Shown here piece after piece: positions 15,336 to 21,160 of a stretch of DNA of 21,160 bases (its first letter is position 1; every line of letters begins with the position of its first letter). The notes beneath the pieces were generated by a model, which worked only from the letters and a program-made list of their open reading frames with translations, had not been told where the DNA came from and searched no databases. Source of the DNA: a bacterium UBP8_UBA817 (GTDB taxonomy: Bacteria; Margulisbacteria; Marinamargulisbacteria; UBA817); the NCBI GenBank assembly GCA_002296285.1, contig DBHX01000005.1:1-21160 (forward strand), in the 5' to 3' direction. A program made the translations under genes and the position numbers.

Positions 15336-16149
15336 GGACAAGGCTCAAATCATTTTTAATTCCCATCGTTTGCATGATTGTTTTTTGAGTTTAGATAAAA
15401 CCTTGGTGGATGGTGAGGTGTCGTCTCAGTTTAAAGCCCAGTATATGCCATTGGTCCGGTTTTACTTGGCGCTATCTAGTGTTATGGCATCTGTGATGTA
15501 TGCGCCACATCATAACAGCCCGGGTGATCTGTTGAGGGGATTTTCTTCATCGACGCATGGTGAATTTGATCGATGTTTTGAGTTTGCGAAGTTGTTGGAT
15601 GATAATATCCAAGCATCAATTCAATCCCTTCTTTCTTTTTTCGAGCTTGAGCTTCGTTCTCCCATTGCCAAATCGGCATTTAATTTATTGGGTGAATTGT
15701 ACATTAGATTTGGTGCTAAACCATACGCTCAGGCAATTTACTCTGATGCATTGGTTCAATTGCTTTCGGATCCAATGGTGGCGCATGTTCAACTGAAACA
15801 TTTGTACTTTTTATGTACTAACGATGGATTTAATTTGGATATTGATCGTACGATTCATTACATGGGCATGATTGGTGGTAAAAATAAAATCAATATCATC
15901 GATCATAAGATTTTGGATCTTTATGCTTGCAATTTTATAGAGGGAAGCTTGTTTCATGTGCTTAAGTCTCAGTTTGAATCTCATCCTGATCAAATCACAG
16001 CGTGGCTGCACCAATTGCCCGAGTATTCAAATGTGTCCAATGATATGGCTCCCATAAAATACCTTGAGAATAAAAAAATAGCATTGTTGATGCCCCTCAT
16101 TTCAAGTTCGAGTTGCCCGTACTTTGATGTGTTAATTCGCCGATTATGA
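15292..16149 (+). CDS. Open fragment 3 of the broken gene, 285 aa
   Basis: The frame starts at an ATG inside fragment 2, with 44 nt of overlap and no ribosome-binding site. The first ~15 codons are probably not the real beginning. The body is soluble and helical, with solenoid-like segments (KSAFNLLGELYIRFGAKPYA, then QAIYSDALVQLL). It ends in a short hydrophobic stretch IALLMPLISSSSCPYF. I do not recognise the family. Best read as the C-terminal part of the frameshifted gene. Confidence 0.45.
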   Translation: MYCRVFSGALTLSLRDKAQIIFNSHRLHDCFLSLDKTLVDGEVSSQFKAQYMPLVRFYLALSSVMASVMYAPHHNSPGDLLRGFSSSTHGEFDRCFEFAKLLDDNIQASIQSLLSFFELELRSPIAKSAFNLLGELYIRFGAKPYAQAIYSDALVQLLSDPMVAHVQLKHLYFLCTNDGFNLDIDRTIHYMGMIGGKNKINIIDHKILDLYACNFIEGSLFHVLKSQFESHPDQITAWLHQLPEYSNVSNDMAPIKYLENKKIALLMPLISSSSCPYFDVLIRRL

Positions 16150-16315
16150 TGAGTTTCTATACGCCTTAGATGCCTTCATATGCATTATGTGTACCAAATT
16201 TATATGATCAAGCATTGGGCATCAAATAATGCTTCTGTTTAGTATGAAACTTAGCATCATTAAACATTTGTGTGGTAGATGAATTTTTTTTGAAACCTTT
16301 TAAGAGTAATTTACG

Positions 16316-16356
16316 ATGATAAATTATATATATGGCATTTATCATTGGCCATATAT
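16316..16356. repeat. Two interleaved perfect 9-bp inverted repeats (A-B-A'-B')
   Basis: ATGATAAAT (16316-16324) pairs with ATTTATCAT (16337-16345), and ATATATGGC (16328-16336) pairs with GCCATATAT (16348-16356). The two hairpins exclude one another. The element lies in the 263-bp gap 16150-16412, which otherwise shows no gene, about 60 nt before the ankyrin gene. No T-run follows it, so it is not an ordinary terminator. Confidence 0.7.
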
Positions 16357-16412
16357 GAATGTAATAATTTATTTGGATTTACTTTGACAGTTGTTATCCG
16401 AATAAAAAATGA

Positions 16413-17108
16413 TTGAATCATGGTAAAATATATCCAGTTAGACAGGGAAATATGCACACTATTAACCCCAAAGTCAGTGATGGCGGTCAACGTCAGGATG
16501 CTGTATTAAATAAACAAGAGATTCTAAGGTTGGAAGAAAAACTCAGTCAATGGATCATAGACTCCGGTATAGTAGGTGCAAAACTACCAGAAGGCCCATT
16601 TAAGAATGAGAAAGAGTATTTGACAGTTCTAAAAACACTAGAAGAAACCTTGCGCACTGCCATCAATGTTTTAAGGACGTCTAGGATTTATAATATTAAT
16701 ATAAGGAATCAAGATGAACTTACTTGGCTTGATCAGGCCGATTATAATGGTCACACAGAGCTTGTCACAGCCTTAATTACCGTTGGAGCGGAAGTGAATT
16801 CGAGGACTAATCCACTGGCATGGACCCCACTTCATTGGGCCGCTAATAACGGTCATGCGGCCGCAGCTCATCTCCTGCTCAACGCTAGGGCAGACGTGGA
16901 TCTGGCGGATTATTCTGGAAAGACGTCGCTTCATCAGGCCGCTTAGGAAGGTCATACGGCCACAGTTCATACCTTGCTCAACGCTGGGGCGGGGGTGGAT
17001 CTTCTGGATAAATCCAAACAAACCCCGTGTCAGTTGGCCGCTAGATATGGTAAACAAGACATTCTTAACGTCTTAATGGCGCGTGTGGCTGGCGGGTATG
17101 GATCATAA
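16413..17108 (+). pseudogene. Ankyrin-repeat protein gene interrupted by an in-frame TAG
   Basis: The open part (to 16946) has a helical N-terminal region with no recognised domain and then ankyrin repeats from about residue 107. They include NGHTELVTALITVGAEVNSR, WTPLHWAANNGHAAAAHLLL and GKTSLHQAA. A TAG at 16944-16946 stops it in mid-repeat. The same frame continues with EGHTATVHTLLNAGAGVDLL and TPCQLAARYGKQDILNVLMA to TAA 17106-17108, so about 54 codons have been cut off. Comparison of repeat units shows AAT, TAG and AGA at the same codon. The frame can begin at TTG 16413, but ATG 16452, with AGGGA close upstream, may be the true start. A perfect TTGACA (16384-16389) lies upstream without a good -10. 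Ankyrin proteins usually bind other proteins; the target is unknown. Confidence 0.7.
16749..17058 (+). repeat. Tandem ankyrin-coding DNA repeats, ~99-102 nt units
   Basis: Units beginning at GGTCAC (16749), GGTCAT (16851) and GGTCAT (16950) are spaced 102 and 99 nt, that is 34 and 33 codons. The last two are clearly similar at DNA level (GGTCATrCGGCCrCAG..., CTCAACGCTrGGGC..., GTGGATCT, with r = A/G), implying fairly recent internal duplication. They are more G/C-rich than the flanking DNA. Confidence 0.75.
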
Positions 17109-17142
17109 TGAATAACTATCATTATACGGACTAGATATCATA

Positions 17143-17688
17143 TTAAATGGCATCATGGCGTTGATCAGTGATGGTTCCGGTTAATGGAATGTCCCAAATA
17201 TCTGATTTGATGGGGGCGCTGATTCGTTGACAATCAAAGATGATGCCAATGCGGTGGGGAATTTTGGTACTGAGTAGCCGGTCAAAATAGCCGTGCCCCC
17301 AGCCAATGCGGTGGCCATTGGGGTCGATGCCCACGGCGGGTACCACGCAGGCATCCAATGTGGGTGGGGTGCCACAGGCCGTGGCGGGTTCTGGAATGTT
17401 AAATTTGGATGCTGTGAGGGGCTCTTTGTAAAGGGCCCAGTCATAGCCATTTTTTTTGGGGTTGTATTTAGGCAAATAGAGGGCGTTGGTGGTTGCATAA
17501 TTTTTTAGTGCGGGCCAAATATTGGGTTCGTTTCGAACGGGTACAAAGGCCCCCAATTGGTTGGGTTGATGTGTGTTGAGCCACCGGGTTAGTTGGTTGC
17601 AAATCAGGGTGCTGGCCAGTTGTTTTTCGTTGGTGCTTAACTTGCTTAGAGTCTTGATGAGTGGGTTACGGTGTGTGGATTTCTTCAT
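17143..17688 (-). CDS. fau: 5-formyltetrahydrofolate cyclo-ligase
   Basis: The enzyme (MTHFS) converts 5-formyl-THF to 5,10-methenyl-THF using ATP, returning this storage folate to one-carbon metabolism. The signature VVPAVGIDPNGHRIGWGHGY followed by FDRLL is clear in the C-terminal half, as are GAFVPVRNEPNIWP and ALYLPKY in the N-terminal half. Length is normal for the family. The start is taken at ATG 17688, because it overlaps the upstream stop as ATGA. A TTG four codons earlier (17700) is possible. It is translationally coupled to the lipase-maturation-factor-like gene, a pairing with no obvious functional logic. Confidence 0.92.
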   Translation of the reverse strand: MKKSTHRNPLIKTLSKLSTNEKQLASTLICNQLTRWLNTHQPNQLGAFVPVRNEPNIWPALKNYATTNALYLPKYNPKKNGYDWALYKEPLTASKFNIPEPATACGTPPTLDACVVPAVGIDPNGHRIGWGHGYFDRLLSTKIPHRIGIIFDCQRISAPIKSDIWDIPLTGTITDQRHDAI

Positions 17689-19226
17689 GGGCTTGGCCAA
17701 TCATGAGCGGCTAAGTAGTTTAATAGGGCCGGGTCATGGATGGTGATGGGGGGCAGGTATGGACCCACATAGCTGCGTTGCCACTTGGCCGGGTTGTTTT
17801 TAGGGGAAAATGTATATCGGTAGAGGTCAATTTTAATGGCTTTTGGGGTTGTTTTTTGAAATGGGTTGTGATGAATCAGTGGCTGAATAATGGGGTCATT
17901 TTTAAGAAGCTTGGCCACCAAATGCACGAGCCATGGGTTTTGGTTAATGTTGCCCATGGCGGCAAACCAAATTTGCCAATCCAAACGTGGTTGGTACGGT
18001 GCAATGATGGGGTGGTTTCGTTGTGGATTTCCTGGTTTGGCCGGAAATTCATACTCGTGCCAATCATCGTTATTGGGATCGTGAGTGCCTTTTATAATGC
18101 ATTCAAAGCGTTCTTTTCCCACACTGCCAAATGCTCCGTAACTGTTGACCAAATGGAAGGGGTCATATGAGGCATTCATGCGTTGTTGACTGGAAAATAA
18201 GTTTTGGATGGGTTGAATGCTCAATATTGCAACTAAAACACCCAATCCGAGTAGCCCCCATTGAGTGCTGGTGGCCATGACTGATAATCCCATGTCAGTT
18301 GGAATTGATGGTAGCCAAGATTGCGGTATGATGCGACGCCAAATGCGGTCATCAAAGCAAGGGATGCATAGCACCAATGTTAGCCAGTTGAGCCACGATA
18401 GGTTTCCTGAAATAATCAATATGATTTGAAATATGGCCGTAAGTATGCCCGCAATTATTCGGAATGGCGTAGTAAGCAGCAGGCCGAATGGGGCCAAAAG
18501 CTCCACGACATGGTTAAATAGAACCCCGCCCTTTAGAACCCATGCTGGCAATCGATGAAACCAGGGGCTTAATGGATTGGGTAGGGGTTGGGTTTCGAAG
18601 TGTGTGCTTAGGCAGGTTAAATCTCGCCAACAGGCATCGCCTCTTATTTTGATCATGCCTGCCCCAAACATGTTGCGAAACAGTACCCAAAGCAACAATG
18701 CCATCACCAATTTGGGGGGTGGGTGATGGGCTGGGAAGTTCTCTAAATTGAACATGGGGTATAAGAAAATGGCCAAGAAACCAACTTCTAAGAGTAAGGA
18801 TTCCCATCCATACCCATAAAACACTTGGCCAATGTGAACAAATGACATGTAGATGATCCATACCATTAACAAGCTGATGCCGTTGGAGAGTCCGAGTAGG
18901 ATGGCGGCGGATAAACCGACCCCAGTGAGGGCTAAAATGGTCATCCATTGATCGGATAGGTGAATCCAAAAAAGAGTGGGTAGTTTCCAAAATGCCATCG
19001 GGCCCTGAGCGGCTTTGATATGTTGTAAAAACAAATGGGCGGGCAACAGGCCGCGTGAACCAATCAGTGCTTTGGTTTGCAAAAGTACCCCCAAAAAAGC
19101 CACCAAATAAATACTGCCCAAGGCTCGAATAAAAATAAATCGAGTGAGCCAAAACTCTTGGCCAAACCAACTCCCAAACAGTCGGCCAATGGTGAGGGGC
19201 AATTGAATCAATGCATCAAATGGCAT
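17685..19226 (-). CDS. Lipase maturation factor (LMF1)-like membrane protein
   Basis: The 513-aa protein matches the LMF family, whose vertebrate member LMF1 is an ER membrane protein needed to fold lipases; bacterial homologues have no settled role. The N-terminal part has several membrane helices and the family stretch FIFIRALGSIYLVAF...LIGSRGLLP, then FYGYGWESLLLEVGFLAIFL and NMFGAGMIKIRGDACWRDL. The C-terminal soluble part carries the typical LVNSYGAFGSVGKERFE, WHEYEFPAKPGNPQRNHP and YQPRLDWQIWFAAMGN blocks. Length is normal and no break is seen. It has its own -10 box and diverges from gpmI. Confidence 0.9.
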   Translation of the reverse strand: MPFDALIQLPLTIGRLFGSWFGQEFWLTRFIFIRALGSIYLVAFLGVLLQTKALIGSRGLLPAHLFLQHIKAAQGPMAFWKLPTLFWIHLSDQWMTILALTGVGLSAAILLGLSNGISLLMVWIIYMSFVHIGQVFYGYGWESLLLEVGFLAIFLYPMFNLENFPAHHPPPKLVMALLLWVLFRNMFGAGMIKIRGDACWRDLTCLSTHFETQPLPNPLSPWFHRLPAWVLKGGVLFNHVVELLAPFGLLLTTPFRIIAGILTAIFQIILIISGNLSWLNWLTLVLCIPCFDDRIWRRIIPQSWLPSIPTDMGLSVMATSTQWGLLGLGVLVAILSIQPIQNLFSSQQRMNASYDPFHLVNSYGAFGSVGKERFECIIKGTHDPNNDDWHEYEFPAKPGNPQRNHPIIAPYQPRLDWQIWFAAMGNINQNPWLVHLVAKLLKNDPIIQPLIHHNPFQKTTPKAIKIDLYRYTFSPKNNPAKWQRSYVGPYLPPITIHDPALLNYLAAHDWPSP

Positions 19227-19232
19227 GATCCT

Positions 19233-19238
19233 ATTATA
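19233..19238 (-). promoter_or_regulatory. Consensus -10 box of the LMF1-like gene, leaderless geometry
   Basis: TATAAT reads on the minus strand at 19238-19233, exactly -12 to -7 from the A of the ATG at 19226. The intervening AGGATC is too close to work as a normal Shine-Dalgarno. The -35 at 17-nt spacing (TACAAA) is weak. Confidence 0.55.
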
Positions 19239-19275
19239 AACGCAATACCGTCTGATTTGTATGGGATCGTTTGTG

Positions 19276-19304
19276 TTGTTTTTTACACGGCGTGTTTGTA
19301 CACT
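19276..19304 (+). promoter_or_regulatory. gpmI promoter, leaderless geometry
   Basis: TTGTTT (19276-19281), a 17-nt spacer and TACACT (19299-19304) form a sigma-70-like promoter. The -10 is at -12 to -7 from the gpmI ATG at 19311, with ATTAAC between and no Shine-Dalgarno. It shares the 84-bp divergent gap with the LMF1-like promoter. Confidence 0.55.
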
Positions 19305-19310
19305 ATTAAC

Positions 19311-20894
19311 ATGATTAATCCCTTAACTAAACATTCAGAATTTCCTCAAAAGCGGCCGGTTGTCTTGGCTATTTTAGATGGTGTTGGCCTTGCTCCACCG
19401 AGTGAGAAAAATGCGGTTCAATTGGCCAAAACGCCAACGCTGGATCATTTATTTCAAGGGCCTTTATTTCGTACACTTAAGGCACATGGAACCGCGGTTG
19501 GTATGCCAACTGATGATGACATGGGTAATTCTGAAGTTGGCCATAACGCTTTAGGGGCTGGGCGTGTGTTTGCTCAGGGGGCTAGTTTGGTGAGTCAGGC
19601 GGTGGAATCGAAGGCGGTATTTCATACTGATTTATGGCGGCAATTGACGGGGCGTGTGATTACCAATCAATCCACATTTCATTTGATTGGTTTATTATCG
19701 GATGGGAATGTGCATTCTCATAAAAACCACTTAAAAGCCATGTTGGATGAACTATCGCGCGACCACGTGCAAAAGGTCCGGATTCATATTTTGTTGGATG
19801 GCCGGGATGTCCCTGCTCGATCTGCGATGGGGTATGTGGATGAATTGGATGATTGGTTGAATCAAATCAATCAGTCGTCGCAGCGGGACTACCAAATCGC
19901 ATCAGGGGGTGGGCGGATGTTGGTGAGCATGGATCGCTATGGTGCTGAGTGGGACATGGTGGAACGGGGGTGGCAGACGCATGTATTGGGTGAGGGGCCA
20001 CGGTTTCCTTCGGCACAAGCGGCGATTGCCAGTGCGTATGAAGATCCTGATTTGATTGACCAGTACATTCCCGCTTTTGTGATTGAGGATGGGGATGAGC
20101 CCATGGGGGCAGTAAATGATGGGGATTCGGTGGTATTGTTTAATTTTCGAGGGGATCGTGCCATTGAGTTATCTCAGGCTTTTGATAATGACGAGTTTAT
20201 TCATTTTGATCGAAAGCGACGGCCTGATGTTCTTTATGCGGGGATGATGCAATACGATGGGGATTTACATATTCCAAAAAATTACTTGGTGTCGCCCCCG
20301 AAAATTGATGGTTCAGTCGCGGAGTATATGTGCGCCAGTGGCATCAAAACATTGGCGATTTCTGAAACTCAAAAATATGGGCATGTGACTTTTTTTTGGA
20401 ATGGTAATAAATCTGGCAAGGTGGCTGATGCATTGGAAGATTATGTGGAAATTCCATCAGACACCATTCCTTTCAATCAAGCGCCAGCCATGAAGGCGCA
20501 AGAAATTACGGATTATGTATGCCAGGTCATCACAAACTATGATTTTATTCGAATAAATTATCCGAATGGGGATATGGTCGGGCATACCGGTGATTTGCAC
20601 GCGGTGATTGAGTCCATGGAAGCGGTGGATGTGAGCATTGCTCAATTGGCAGACGCAGTTAAAGATGCCGGTGGAATTTTGGTGGTATTGGCGGATCATG
20701 GCAATGCCGATGATATGACCAAAACTGCCCATACCTTAAATCCAGTTCCATTTGTGATTGTGGATGAGGATGCCAATTATCGATTGGCCAATTTGGATAC
20801 GCCAGGGCTTGCCAATGTCGCGGCCACACTGTGCAATTTGCTGGGTTTTGATGCGCCGAATCATTACGATGACTCGTTAATTCAGTTGTCATAA
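19311..20894 (+). CDS. gpmI: Cofactor-independent phosphoglycerate mutase, plant-like type
   Basis: This glycolytic enzyme interconverts 3- and 2-phosphoglycerate using two metal ions and a phosphoserine. The 527-aa protein has metal-ligand D23 in LAILDGVG, the catalytic S74 in MGNSEVGH (71-78), ILLDGRDVPARSA, FNFRGDRAIE and LADHGNADDM. The blocks YAGMMQYDGD, YLVSPPKID, ISETQKYGHVTFFWNGNKSG and NYPNGDMVGHTGD match the plant/trypanosomatid-like branch better than the common bacterial one, as I recall these families. ATG 19311 is chosen because conserved sequence begins just after it and a promoter ends just before it. The frame stays open upstream to 19077, but that stretch runs antisense through the LMF1-like gene. 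Confidence 0.95.
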   Translation: MINPLTKHSEFPQKRPVVLAILDGVGLAPPSEKNAVQLAKTPTLDHLFQGPLFRTLKAHGTAVGMPTDDDMGNSEVGHNALGAGRVFAQGASLVSQAVESKAVFHTDLWRQLTGRVITNQSTFHLIGLLSDGNVHSHKNHLKAMLDELSRDHVQKVRIHILLDGRDVPARSAMGYVDELDDWLNQINQSSQRDYQIASGGGRMLVSMDRYGAEWDMVERGWQTHVLGEGPRFPSAQAAIASAYEDPDLIDQYIPAFVIEDGDEPMGAVNDGDSVVLFNFRGDRAIELSQAFDNDEFIHFDRKRRPDVLYAGMMQYDGDLHIPKNYLVSPPKIDGSVAEYMCASGIKTLAISETQKYGHVTFFWNGNKSGKVADALEDYVEIPSDTIPFNQAPAMKAQEITDYVCQVITNYDFIRINYPNGDMVGHTGDLHAVIESMEAVDVSIAQLADAVKDAGGILVVLADHGNADDMTKTAHTLNPVPFVIVDEDANYRLANLDTPGLANVAATLCNLLGFDAPNHYDDSLIQLS

Positions 20895-20914
20895 ACCGTT
20901 TTTTTAATTAAATT
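20886..20914 (+). promoter_or_regulatory. Candidate promoter before the last gene
   Basis: TTGTCA (20886-20891, across the gpmI stop), a 17-nt spacer and TAAATT (20909-20914) are a reasonable promoter pair. The predicted start of transcription, near 20921, is two nt before ATG 20923. The match is moderate and the region is very AT-rich, so chance is possible. Confidence 0.3.
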
Positions 20915-20922
20915 TATTTATT

Positions 20923-21159
20923 ATGAAGCTGTTGAGAATTGCAACGCAGGCTCTTGGTCCTCCAGTACTTACGCGGCAGTGTTCTCGCTTATTTGAGCCA
21001 GTGGTTTGGCGTCCTTCAGAGGGAGCAACAGGTGCACCAGGCGTGGAAATTTCACGATCTCAGATAAAATTGTCGGATGTTATGGTAAACGACCCCATTC
21101 ATTTTCCAGGTGGGATTCGTCAATTGGTACAATCCCAGGTAGTGGTGCAAAAAGTGTAA
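20923..21159 (+). CDS. Hypothetical protein, 78 aa
   Basis: I do not recognise this short protein. It runs from ATG to a TAA one base before the window end. It has a basic N-terminal segment (KLLRIATQALGPPVLTRQCS), no clear membrane helix, and a C-terminal half with HFPGGIRQLVQSQVVVQ. No Shine-Dalgarno is seen; a possible promoter ends just before the ATG. It has a more G/C-rich, coding-like composition than the AT-rich gap before it. It follows gpmI by 28 nt and could be a small gene or the start of an unrelated operon. Confidence 0.45.
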   Translation: MKLLRIATQALGPPVLTRQCSRLFEPVVWRPSEGATGAPGVEISRSQIKLSDVMVNDPIHFPGGIRQLVQSQVVVQKV

Positions 21160-21160
21160 A

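Larger units (their letters stand above)
14571..16149 (+). pseudogene. Unknown gene broken by a nonsense codon and a frameshift
   Basis: Three open segments appear to be parts of one former gene of about 525 codons. Segment 1 (14571-14828, 85 aa) has a very AT-rich hydrophobic N-terminus, then MKKVTSVLNIDEFPFRISGD from 14691, and stops at TAA 14826-14828. The same frame reopens at once (Asp-Leu-Leu-Thr...) and runs to TAG at 15335 (segment 2). Segment 3 continues in the +1 frame from about 15292 to 16149. One extra base in the TTTT-C-TGGGG tract near 15306-15316 would join segments 2 and 3. I recognise no family. The parts after 14829 look helical and repeat-like, perhaps TPR-type. A sequencing error could explain the frameshift but less easily the stop as well. 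ATG 14691 is an alternative start. Confidence 0.55.

Noticed and set aside
16316..16356. Transcription terminator or H-type pseudoknot
   Set aside because: No T-run follows the hairpins, and the 2-nt connector is too short to cross a 9-bp stem.
16944..16946. TAG as a recoded (pyrrolysine-type) codon
   Set aside because: Ankyrin repeats have no need for a special residue, sister repeats carry ordinary codons there, and the neighbouring gene is also broken; mutation is simpler.
18514..19170. 218-aa open frame on the minus strand
   Set aside because: It is an out-of-frame shadow of the LMF1-like gene, whose own frame has clear family motifs.
19077..19310. In-frame open extension of gpmI upstream of ATG 19311
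   Set aside because: It runs antisense through the start of the LMF1-like gene and its promoter, encodes nothing iPGM-like, and lies before the gpmI promoter.
20891..20912. Intrinsic terminator after gpmI (T7 run)
   Set aside because: There is a T-run but no G/C-rich stem before it.
1..21160. CRISPR arrays, tRNA/rRNA genes, transposases or integrases
   Set aside because: I saw no regularly spaced direct repeats other than the ankyrin units, no tRNA-like cloverleaf and no recombinase motifs.

Overview
The window is bacterial chromosomal DNA, AT-rich, densely packed and using the standard bacterial code (TAA, TGA and TTG starts all in use). The gene content is that of a motile bacterium with a flagellar export operon and ordinary housekeeping genes. 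The plant-like phosphoglycerate mutase, the DUF5693-type membrane protein, the ankyrin gene and the flagellar gene order suggest an uncultured lineage, perhaps Candidatus Margulisbacteria. That placement is only an impression and cannot be proven from this sequence.

Region 1 (1-6373, minus strand) is one flagellar operon. In transcription order it reads: CofG-like protein, FliK/HpaP-like protein, fliM, a ParA-family ATPase, fliN, fliO, fliP, fliQ, fliR and the first 15 codons of flhB, which runs off the window. Most junctions overlap by 1-11 nt. Two members are unexpected. The first gene resembles the radical-SAM enzyme CofG but has lost all three cluster cysteines. A ParA ATPase sits between the two switch proteins FliM and FliN.

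Region 2 (6442-9164, plus strand) holds a large DUF5693-like membrane protein followed 2 nt later by rnc (RNase III). Region 3 (9161-13915, minus strand) is secA-prfB-alr. prfB needs a programmed +1 frameshift, and its in-frame stop is UAA rather than the usual UGA. rnc and alr converge and overlap by 4 nt inside a 14-bp palindrome.

Region 4 (about 14.0-17.1 kb, plus strand) is accessory and partly decayed. It holds a small unknown gene, an unknown gene apparently broken by one nonsense codon and one frameshift, an intergenic stretch with two interleaved perfect inverted repeats, and an ankyrin-repeat gene cut by an in-frame TAG.

Region 5 (17.1-21.2 kb) has a lipase-maturation-factor-like membrane protein overlapping 5-formyltetrahydrofolate cyclo-ligase (minus strand). 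Divergent from these are gpmI, of the plant/trypanosomatid-like type, and a short unknown gene (plus strand).

Across the window, secA, the lipase maturation factor gene and gpmI each have a -10-like hexamer exactly 7-12 nt before the start codon. This geometry predicts leaderless mRNAs. The flagellar operon's first gene instead has a clear leader with a Shine-Dalgarno sequence.
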